A stretch of DNA of 7,266 nucleotides. Origin: Clostridiales bacterium. Its GTDB lineage: Bacteria > Bacillota > Clostridia > Oscillospirales > Oscillospiraceae. This document shows, piece by piece, positions 1 to 4,976 of the stretch; position 1 is the stretch's first letter; every line of letters starts with the position of its first letter. The translations under genes and the position numbers were made by a program. The notes under the pieces were generated by a model. That model saw only the letters and a program-made list of their open reading frames with translations, was not told the DNA's origin and made no database searches. The stretch is from positions 1-7,266 of the forward strand of contig JAAYCC010000117.1 in assembly GCA_012729875.1 (NCBI GenBank), given 5' to 3'.

Positions 1-40
1 GGTGGGTGGCGTTCTTTATGCCGCTTTGTCTATGTTCGGA

Positions 41-1429
41 TTATTCTCCCGTCAGCAGCGCTACAAGCGAATTTTTGAAGCGGAAGATAGCAAAAACAAA
101 TGCTATTGCGCAAACTCCGAGAACTGCGATAGCAGCCGTCTGCAGACCTGTGTTGAACTGCTCGTAAGTAACCATATTGATTGTATACTTATTGAGAAGA
201 ATAAGGTGATATACATTTGCAGCAATTGCAGCCAGGAGTGTTAACAACCCCATTACGATACTTCCCTTTATCTTCCCTACACTCGGCATTTTTGCCGCAG
301 CGGAGCCGATGATACCGGTGATTATGGCGAGGAGTCCCGCAACCATTGCAATTATGTAACAGTAAAGTCTGCCCATGAGCTCTTCGGCGGTGGCCTGGGT
401 CGCCTCTTCAACAGCGGTTCTTCCGGCAACAATGGGGTCCACGCCGTCATCTATCAGTTCTGCCACTCTCTCGTTCTCTCTGAGGGTCTCAATACCCGCC
501 GCAACTTTGGCCTCGCCGTCCTCAAAGGTCTTGAGCTTCTCCTTACCTGCTGCAAGCTTGCCCTCAGCGTCTGACAGCGATGCGTATCCGTTGGATAGCT
601 GACCTGCCGCTGAGTTTAGTTTGGACTCTCCTGCCGATATCTGGGACTTGGCGTCGCTCAGAGTCGCCTTGCCATTGGTTAGCTGTGCCTCCGCTGCTCC
701 GAGTCTGGCCTTTGCGTCCGCCAGCTGAACTTCGGCATCTGCGAGAGTCGCTTTGCCTTCGGCTAGCTGTGTTTCGGCGGCCGCAAGCTGCTGCTGGCCG
801 GCCTCGTACTGTGCAATTCCCGCATAGGCCTCGTCGATCTTGGCCTGTATCTCAGCAGGGATTAAGCCGCCTGCCTGGCCAAGAGCGATTGCGTTCTGTA
901 CTATAGAGGAGCCCAGAATGGCTTTTCCCATCTGGTACTTAGGAGTCGCCGCCTCAAGTGTGGCTTTACCCTGCTCATAAGCCTGGACACCGGCATCATA
1001 TTTTGCCTTGCCCTCAAGGTATTCCTGGTACTTCTGATTGTAGAGAGCAAGACCCGCTTCATATTCCGAAACGCCCGCATTGTATTTTGCGAGGCCTTCA
1101 TTGTACTGCTGCTTGGCGGACGAGAGAGTAGCCTGACCTGCGTTATACTGTGCCTGACCGGAAGTGAGCTTAGATTTACCTGCTTCATACGCTTGGGTCC
1201 CATTTTCATATGCCACTTTGCCGTCTTCATAGGCCTTGCGATTTTCTTCAAGAGTGCCGATCCCGTCCTCCAGAAGTTGAATGTTCGCAAGAGCCTCTTC
1301 TTTTTCGGCAGTCTTTACTCCCTTGGCATCAAGAACCTTCCTGAAGCCGAGACCGCCTGCAGCCAGCATAAAAATGCCGGCAACTATCAGAATGATGCTG
1401 CAGACCCTAAGGAAATTTCGTCCCTTCAC
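41..1429 (-). CDS. Membrane protein with two xxxLxxG-type heptad-repeat arms (YhgE/Pip-like architecture)
   Basis: The start chosen is the GTG at 1429, giving 462 aa, because GGGAGGT lies 9 bases upstream; a TTG at 1447 is in frame but its following codons form that ribosome binding site. One hydrophobic helix (about residues 8-29) is followed by a long Ala/Gly/Glu/Gln-rich region and three more helices (about 354-379, 389-412, 430-450). Residues 67-168 form 15 unbroken heptads headed by Tyr (12) or Leu (3), with Gly or Ala usually three residues later; residues 208-302 form 14 heptads headed mostly by Leu. The repeat resembles the xxxLxxG heptads known from YhgE/Pip and some MMPL-type membrane proteins. 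The Lys-rich loop between helices 2 and 3 (KMPSVGKIKG) suggests it is cytoplasmic, which places the repeat region outside the cell. Function is unknown. It appears monocistronic, and I found no convincing promoter upstream. Confidence 0.85.
   Translation of the reverse strand: MKGRNFLRVCSIILIVAGIFMLAAGGLGFRKVLDAKGVKTAEKEEALANIQLLEDGIGTLEENRKAYEDGKVAYENGTQAYEAGKSKLTSGQAQYNAGQATLSSAKQQYNEGLAKYNAGVSEYEAGLALYNQKYQEYLEGKAKYDAGVQAYEQGKATLEAATPKYQMGKAILGSSIVQNAIALGQAGGLIPAEIQAKIDEAYAGIAQYEAGQQQLAAAETQLAEGKATLADAEVQLADAKARLGAAEAQLTNGKATLSDAKSQISAGESKLNSAAGQLSNGYASLSDAEGKLAAGKEKLKTFEDGEAKVAAGIETLRENERVAELIDDGVDPIVAGRTAVEEATQATAEELMGRLYCYIIAMVAGLLAIITGIIGSAAAKMPSVGKIKGSIVMGLLTLLAAIAANVYHLILLNKYTINMVTYEQFNTGLQTAAIAVLGVCAIAFVFAIFRFKNSLVALLTGE
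524..808 (-). repeat. Heptad array 2 (14 Leu-led repeats) within the membrane protein gene
   Basis: Residues 208-302 carry Tyr once, Ile once and otherwise Leu at every seventh position (208, 215, 222 and so on to 299), with Ala or Gly at +3. The register is unbroken. It differs from array 1 by using Leu rather than Tyr and by more Ala at +3. About 39 non-repeat residues separate the arrays. Confidence 0.85.
926..1231 (-). repeat. Heptad array 1 (15 Tyr-led repeats) within the membrane protein gene
   Basis: Residues 67-168 of the protein carry Tyr or Leu at every seventh position (67, 74, 81 and so on to 165) without a break. Position +3 of each heptad is nearly always Gly or Ala. Twelve of the fifteen lead residues are Tyr. 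The repeat is visible in the protein; the DNA copies have diverged, so this is an old array rather than a recent tandem duplication. Confidence 0.85.
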
Positions 1430-1438
1430 TTTTAATGT

Positions 1439-1445
1439 ACCTCCC
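1439..1445 (-). promoter_or_regulatory. Ribosome binding site that fixes the GTG start at 1429
   Basis: The minus strand reads GGGAGGT, then 9 bases, then GTG. This match to the 16S anti-Shine-Dalgarno sequence overlaps the codons after the in-frame TTG at 1447, so initiation at that TTG is unlikely. Confidence 0.75.
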
Positions 1446-1447
1446 AA

Positions 1448-1776
1448 ATAGTTTTAATTCTTTCAATCCCTTCTACAGAGCAAAATAAAAGACATTTTAG
1501 GCCAGCCCCCTTCAAAAGCGTGCCCCGGGAACAAATTCGACATAAAAAACTCTTTTTATTCCCTTTTATATATTAATTATTAGCAGACATTGGTTACATG
1601 AGAGTTACTTTTTAAATAATACAGAGTTTTATGAAATTATTCCTTCTTTCCCCCAAATAGAAGGAGTTTGGGCCGCTATCTTGTCAGTACATTTTATTTA
1701 TAAACTCATCCTTTGATACTTATATAACAAAATAATAAATTGCAGTGAGGGCAATAAGCTGTATGTGGTAGCACAA
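1448..1776. other. AT-rich intergenic gap, no gene supported
   Basis: This AT-rich stretch lies between the terminator at 1777-1804 and the heptad-repeat membrane protein. I see no reading frame with a ribosome binding site. It should contain the promoter for the membrane protein, but I found no -35/-10 pair good enough to call. It holds two overlapping inverted repeats: TCCTTCT at 1641-1647 with AGAAGGA at 1659-1665, and CCCAAA at 1652-1657 with TTTGGG at 1667-1672. Confidence 0.5.
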
Positions 1777-1804
1777 AAAAGGCAGCCGATATCGGCTGCC
1801 TTTT
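1777..1804 (-). terminator. Rho-independent terminator downstream of the HU gene
   Basis: A perfect 28-base palindrome: a GGCAGCCGAT arm and its complement, flanked by AAAA and TTTT. On the minus strand the stem runs into six T residues (1780-1775), so it works best for minus-strand transcripts arriving from HU. On the plus strand the T run is only four long. It lies about 240 bases past the HU stop codon. Confidence 0.8.
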
Positions 1805-1805
1805 A

Positions 1806-2044
1806 AAGAGATGTTTTCTTATCTCATATATCACCCCGGGAGCGCCCGGAATAAATGTCTGTAGCTTGCTTTGTAATCATCGTTGGCCTCTAGGCGCACA
1901 CTTTTCATCGCCGCGCCGCGGCAAACAAAATGGGAAGAAGCGCGCTGATAAGCCGGCGAAGTTTTTGTGTTTTATTGATATACTCGTTTTTCCGCCGCAG
2001 CCGTCTTCTGGACCCAAGTTAAGAAAATACCGGTCCCGACACAC
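1806..2044. other. GC-rich unassigned stretch between the HU stop and the terminator
   Basis: This stretch is much richer in GC than the other intergenic regions of the window. It holds several inverted repeats: CCGGG/CCCGG around 1835-1850, GAGAT/ATCTC around 1808-1826, and a GC-rich cluster around 1890-1925. The minus-strand transcript from HU should run through it to the terminator, so it may be a structured HU 3' UTR, a small RNA, or the remains of a lost gene. No known RNA family was recognised. A 25-codon minus-strand frame (1831-1908) has no ribosome binding site. Confidence 0.35.
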
Positions 2045-2326
2045 TCACTTCTTGCCGTTGACTGCTGTCTTCAATTCTTTCCCCGCCTTGAAAGTCGGAA
2101 CCTTGCACTCCGGGATCTTCATGCTCTCACCTGTCTTGGGATTTTTGCCGGTACGTGCCGAACGCTTCTTCACGTCGAAGGTACCGAAGCCAACAAGACG
2201 TACGGCATCGCCCTCCTTTAGGGATTTTTTGACGGAAGCAATATAAGCGTCCAAAGCTGCGGCGCAATCCTTCTTGCTAAGGCCGCTCTCTGCAGCCATG
2301 TTGCTGATAATCTCCTGTTTGTTCAT
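2045..2326 (-). CDS. hup: HU-family nucleoid DNA-binding protein
   Basis: A 93-residue protein, the usual HU length. The N-terminal half is the helical dimerisation region (MNKQEIISNMAAESGLSKKD). GFGTF sits at 46-50, and the DNA-intercalating beta arm carries ARTGKNPKTGE with the tip proline at residue 63. The ending PTFKAGKELK is typical of the family. HU binds DNA without strong sequence preference as a dimer, bends it and compacts the nucleoid. The ATG at 2326 is chosen because AGAGGAAGAG lies about 8 bases upstream; upstream in-frame codons lack such a site. It has its own promoter (2449-2477), a leader of about 115 nt, and ends at the terminator at 1777-1804. In many Clostridia HU is followed by S4-domain and spore-coat (yabP/yabQ) genes; those are absent here. 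Confidence 0.95.
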   Translation of the reverse strand: MNKQEIISNMAAESGLSKKDCAAALDAYIASVKKSLKEGDAVRLVGFGTFDVKKRSARTGKNPKTGESMKIPECKVPTFKAGKELKTAVNGKK

Positions 2327-2442
2327 TCTACTCTTCCTCTCTTTGATATTATTTTTGTTGCTCACACCATAAAGGGCTGTAAGCCGCCAAAAACCTCAAA
2401 CGCCATTTTCTAAGGCAACAGAGATAACAAACGACGGCAACT
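2327..2442 (-). other. HU 5' leader of about 115 nt
   Basis: This is the predicted untranslated leader of the HU mRNA, from the inferred start site near 2442 to the ATG at 2326. It is longer than needed for a ribosome binding site alone. I recognise no riboswitch or attenuator in it. The only clear element is AGAGGAAGAG at 2340-2331. Confidence 0.4.
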
Positions 2443-2448
2443 GACAAT

Positions 2449-2477
2449 ATTATTGCACATAAAATCACAGTTGTAAA
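2449..2477 (-). promoter_or_regulatory. Sigma-A promoter for HU with extended -10
   Basis: On the minus strand: TTTACA (2477-2472), a 17-base spacer, then AATAAT (2454-2449) preceded by TGC, which makes an extended -10. Transcription would start near 2442, giving a leader of about 115 nt before the HU start codon. Confidence 0.65.
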
Positions 2478-2584
2478 AGCTTTTGTCGAACTTCGCCCAG
2501 AAAACCAGCCAGAATCAGATTTTTTTGTGTACATTGTCAAATCCATTCTATAAAAATTGGTTGTTTTACAGGCTGAACACAGTG

Positions 2585-2620
2585 ATAAGGCAGTCCACAA
2601 ACCTTTGCGGACTGCCTTAT
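2585..2620 (-). terminator. Hairpin just after the Tim44-like gene, probable terminator
   Basis: A perfect 12-base-pair stem (ATAAGGCAGTCC and its complement) with a 12-base loop begins 16 bases past the stop codon at 2637. The minus-strand side has no long T run (CACTGTGTT), while the plus-strand side is followed by GAGTGTTTTT. It may terminate weakly or protect the mRNA 3' end; its position supports the Tim44-like gene as the partner. Confidence 0.6.
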
Positions 2621-2636
2621 GAGTGTTTTTACGCTG

Positions 2637-3563
2637 TCAGCCAACAGTACGCTGAGATATTCCCTTGATGGAGGAAATAACCCAGTCATAGTCCTTTGCG
2701 GAAATAATACTGTCACAGTAGGGGCATCTGGCGCTCTGGTTGATCTCCACAGGCGCACCGCACGACGGACAGTGGATGGAGCTGACGCCTTCGCTGCCGC
2801 TGCCGGCAGGAGCGGGTGTCTGCATCCCCTTAGAGCGGACGAGCGTCCATTCGTAGCACATGAACTTCTCAGCAGTCTTTGAGCCGCTTATAAGCTTTCC
2901 GGTCTTGTCGTTAACGGTGTAGTCAACTATACGGGTATTGACAATAGCCACGATGGAATCGTTGACTTCGTCCCTCTTCCAGCCGCTTATGTTTACGTCC
3001 AGAACCGCGATGCGCTCTACATAATTTGTACAACCCGCCTTTGAGATATCGTCAAGCTGGCGCGCAAACTGGCTGTACAGTGCGTCTGTCATGTGGGCGC
3101 GCATGGGCTCGAAATCCTTGTCCTGCCATGCGTTCTGCATCTGAACATAGAGGTTTGACACCTTCTCTTTAATTTTCGCTTCGGAGAAGTTTGGATCGAC
3201 GTCCAGCAGAGTGCTTATAGGAGACAGATCCGCTGCTCCCGTAGGTGCGGCTCCCGCTGAAGACGAAGCTGAAAATCCAGCGCTTTTTTTCTTTGAGGCG
3301 ATAGCAACTATAATCAATACAATGACGACAATAGAAACAAGCGAGCCCAAACTGAAGTCACCGGAATCAGTACTCGAGTAATCAGAATCCCCCCAATCAG
3401 AACTCCAATCACTACTGCCTCCGCCCCAGTCTCCCCCTCCGCCGTAGTCGGATCTGCCGGAAAAACTGCCGGCATCGGCAATTGCATAGACAACAAACAT
3501 ACACGAAAGCAAAACAAGAATAAGTAAAAGGATAGCGGCTTTTTTATTAAACAGTCCTTTCAT
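2637..3563 (-). CDS. Tim44-like domain membrane protein with C-terminal zinc ribbon
   Basis: A 308-residue protein from the ATG at 3563, with GGGGGAAGG immediately upstream. Residues 1-29 form a signal sequence or first membrane helix ending AIA, a plausible signal peptidase site. Residues 30-72 are rich in Gly, Ser, Asp, Trp and Tyr. A membrane helix at about 74-89 is followed by KKK, pointing to a cytoplasmic C-terminal part. Residues 118-250 resemble the Tim44-like (NTF2-fold) domain, with the Trp/Asp/Arg-containing NAWQDKDFEPMRAHMTDALY stretch. A zinc ribbon follows, with cysteines at 265, 268, 280 and 283 (CPSC and CPYC). Mitochondrial Tim44 helps protein import; the role of bacterial homologues is not known to me, and a membrane scaffold is only a guess. 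It is divergent from the S24 regulator gene. LLSC at 18-21 resembles a lipobox, but the hydrophobic run continues past it. Confidence 0.8.
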   Translation of the reverse strand: MKGLFNKKAAILLLILVLLSCMFVVYAIADAGSFSGRSDYGGGGDWGGGSSDWSSDWGDSDYSSTDSGDFSLGSLVSIVVIVLIIVAIASKKKSAGFSASSSAGAAPTGAADLSPISTLLDVDPNFSEAKIKEKVSNLYVQMQNAWQDKDFEPMRAHMTDALYSQFARQLDDISKAGCTNYVERIAVLDVNISGWKRDEVNDSIVAIVNTRIVDYTVNDKTGKLISGSKTAEKFMCYEWTLVRSKGMQTPAPAGSGSEGVSSIHCPSCGAPVEINQSARCPYCDSIISAKDYDWVISSIKGISQRTVG

Positions 3564-3617
3564 ACCTTCCCCCAACAATCATTATATTTTTTATCAGGAC
3601 CTGTACAACTATATTCA

Positions 3618-3645
3618 ATTATATCTTATATTAACATCTCCGCAA
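3618..3645 (-). promoter_or_regulatory. Probable promoter of the Tim44-like gene
   Basis: On the minus strand a perfect TATAAT (3623-3618) sits 16 bases after TTGCGG (3645-3640), a poor -35. The start would be near 3611, giving a leader of about 48 nt. The weak -35 could mean activator dependence or simply a weak promoter. Confidence 0.4.
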
Positions 3646-3651
3646 GCTTTT

Positions 3652-3681
3652 TTGACAAAAAATAATTGGAATAGATATAAT
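3652..3681 (+). promoter_or_regulatory. Distal sigma-A promoter of the HTH-S24 regulator
   Basis: TTGACA (3652-3657) and TATAAT (3676-3681) both match consensus exactly, with an 18-base spacer. Transcription would start near 3688 and give a leader of about 90 nt. It overlaps the start of the -35 region of the divergent gene's promoter, so the two could interfere. Confidence 0.65.
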
Positions 3682-3732
3682 TTACATAATACCATTAAAA
3701 TATCCCATTCAGAGAATTCATTAAAATACAAC

Positions 3733-3761
3733 TTGTCATTTGGATAATAATATATTATAAT
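3733..3761 (+). promoter_or_regulatory. Proximal sigma-A promoter of the HTH-S24 regulator
   Basis: TTGTCA (3733-3738), a 17-base spacer and TATAAT (3756-3761). The start would fall near 3768, right at the ribosome binding site, so the mRNA would have a leader of only about 12 nt. It is the second of two tandem plus-strand promoters. Confidence 0.55.
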
Positions 3762-3767
3762 GTCCCT

Positions 3768-3774
3768 GAGGTGA
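3768..3774 (+). promoter_or_regulatory. Ribosome binding site that fixes the GTG start at 3780
   Basis: GAGGTGA followed by five bases and GTG. An in-frame GTG at 3771 lies inside this site and so is not a credible start. Confidence 0.75.
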
Positions 3775-3779
3775 TTTGT

Positions 3780-4490
3780 GTGGCAAGTAACTATCTAGGA
3801 AGAAAAATTTTTTCCCTGAGGAAAAAATCCGGCATTTCTCAAAGAGACCTCGCAACGGAACTGACCAAGCGAGGAATAAGGGTAACCAATCAAGCGGTCT
3901 CCAAATGGGAGAGCGGCGCGACCCTGCCGAACGCAGTCCAGTTTCTTATCCTCTGTGATATACTGGGCATTACCGACATCAGCGGCATATTTCTCGGGCG
4001 CAGCAGCGAACTGCTCTTTGGTCTCAACGATGAGGGAAAGGACCGCGTAATGCAATATGCCAGCCTTCTCCGCGACAGCGGCCTTTACGACGATCCCAAC
4101 GCCCCCACACCCCGAGGCTCCAGAACCCGCACATTGCCCGTCTTCGAAATTGAAAAAGCCAGACGAGCCAGTGGTGGTCTGCTCGACTCAACAGATTTTG
4201 AACTTGTCGAGGTCGGTAATGAGGTCCCGATCACGGCAAACTTCGGCGTACGCATTTCCGGAGAGAGCATGGAGCCCGATTATCACGACGGTGATATCGT
4301 CTGGATACAGCGCATAAAAAAGTTGGAGCACGGCGATGTCGGAGTCTTTGAATACGAGGGTAGGTATTACTTCAAACGTTTGCGCGACCGCGTTGGGGGC
4401 ACGCGCCTTCAGAGCCTCGATGCCAATTACCCCGATGTAATCATTACAAATCCGGAAAACATGCTCACTTTGGGGATTGCAGTGGTTTAG
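3780..4490 (+). CDS. XRE-family transcriptional regulator with S24 (LexA/CI-like) C-terminal domain
   Basis: A 236-residue protein from the GTG at 3780. Residues 8-70 are a Cro/CI-type helix-turn-helix (ISQRDLATEL, then NQAVSKWESGATLP). A linker of about 70 residues leads to an S24 domain: SGESMEPDYHDGDIV carries the catalytic serine (Ser163), and YYFKRL carries the matching lysine (Lys199). In LexA and phage CI such a Ser/Lys pair drives self-cleavage when RecA filaments form. The region where the cleaved bond should lie has RRASGGLL (Ser-Gly) instead of the usual Ala-Gly or Cys-Gly, so self-cleavage is uncertain. It is likely a DNA-binding repressor, perhaps of its own gene and of the divergent Tim44-like gene. 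No phage genes are nearby, so it is probably a chromosomal regulator, though a prophage relic cannot be excluded. Confidence 0.88.
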   Translation: MASNYLGRKIFSLRKKSGISQRDLATELTKRGIRVTNQAVSKWESGATLPNAVQFLILCDILGITDISGIFLGRSSELLFGLNDEGKDRVMQYASLLRDSGLYDDPNAPTPRGSRTRTLPVFEIEKARRASGGLLDSTDFELVEVGNEVPITANFGVRISGESMEPDYHDGDIVWIQRIKKLEHGDVGVFEYEGRYYFKRLRDRVGGTRLQSLDANYPDVIITNPENMLTLGIAVV

Positions 4491-4545
4491 TATCTATTTT
4501 AGATATTTTTTAACAAAATATATCTGCTATATAGATTTATATAAT

Positions 4546-4583
4546 AAATGCGGAGGTTTATAATAAATAAGCCTCCGCATTTT
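4546..4583. terminator. Bidirectional terminator between convergent genes
   Basis: A 15-base-pair stem (arms 4546-4560 and 4568-4583, one G-T wobble) with a short AT loop, built around GCGGAGG and CCTCCGC. A-rich and T-rich ends flank it on both sides, so it can end the regulator mRNA on the plus strand and the dnaX-ybaB mRNA on the minus strand. Confidence 0.8.
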
Positions 4584-4607
4584 ACTATTACTATAAGATT
4601 TATCTGC

Positions 4608-4961
4608 TCACAGTTCCAGGCCGCCGAGATTGAGTCCCCCGGTGAGCTTTGCCATACCCTCGCTGGCGCTGGCTTCAGCCTTGCGCATTGCCTCGTTTAC
4701 AGCAGCAATTATAAGATCCTGAAGCATTTCCACATCGTCCGGATCGACGGCGTCGGGCTCTATGGCGAGTGAGACAAGCTCGCGCTTACCAGTGACTACA
4801 GCGGTAACTACACCGCCTCCTGCCGTTGCGCTGTACTCTGCCTTTTCAAGCTCTTCCTGCATTTTGACCATATCCTGCTGCATCTTCTGAGCCTGACGCA
4901 TCATGTTCATGTTCATTCCGCCGCCCATACCCAGGCCACCGCGGAAGTTGCCTTTTGCCAT
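4608..4961 (-). CDS. ybaB: YbaB/EbfC family nucleoid-associated protein
   Basis: A 117-residue protein, close to the family's usual length of about 100-110. After a Gly/Met-rich N-terminus (GGLGMGGGMNMNMM) come the amphipathic helix QAQKMQQDMVKMQEELEKAE, the beta segment GGGVVTAVVTGKRELVSLAI, the motif DPDDVEMLQDLIIAAVNEAM and a Gly/Leu-rich tail. These are the family's hallmarks. YbaB/EbfC forms dimers that bind DNA and is part of the nucleoid. The ATG at 4961 follows AGGAGG with a 7-base spacer, inside the 15-base gap after dnaX, so the two are one operon. In many Firmicutes recR comes next; here the operon ends at the terminator at 4546-4583. Confidence 0.95.
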   Translation of the reverse strand: MAKGNFRGGLGMGGGMNMNMMRQAQKMQQDMVKMQEELEKAEYSATAGGGVVTAVVTGKRELVSLAIEPDAVDPDDVEMLQDLIIAAVNEAMRKAEASASEGMAKLTGGLNLGGLEL

Positions 4962-4976
4962 GGTTCATCCTCCTGT

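Noticed and set aside
901..1290. Minus-strand frame of 129 codons inside the heptad-repeat gene
   Set aside because: It is another frame of the repeat-rich gene; its apparent Met/Arg-rich repeats come from the periodic DNA of the true frame.
1831..1908. 25-codon minus-strand frame in the GC-rich stretch after HU
   Set aside because: It has no ribosome binding site and no recognisable sequence; a frame this short is expected by chance.
1866..2246. Plus-strand frame of 126 codons across the HU gene
   Set aside because: It is antisense to HU over half its length and has no ribosome binding site; HU on the minus strand is certain.
2349..2600. Minus-strand frame of up to 83 codons with a membrane-helix-like segment (VILCAIILSVAVVCYL) followed by RKWRLR
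   Set aside because: No ribosome binding site precedes any of its start codons, the frame overlaps the HU promoter and leader, and its first codons overlap the hairpin after the Tim44-like gene. It could still be a real small membrane protein, but nothing beyond hydrophobicity supports it.
3780..4490. Regulator as part of a prophage
   Set aside because: CI-like regulators suggest phage, but the neighbours are housekeeping genes and no integrase, attachment site or phage structural gene is visible in the window.
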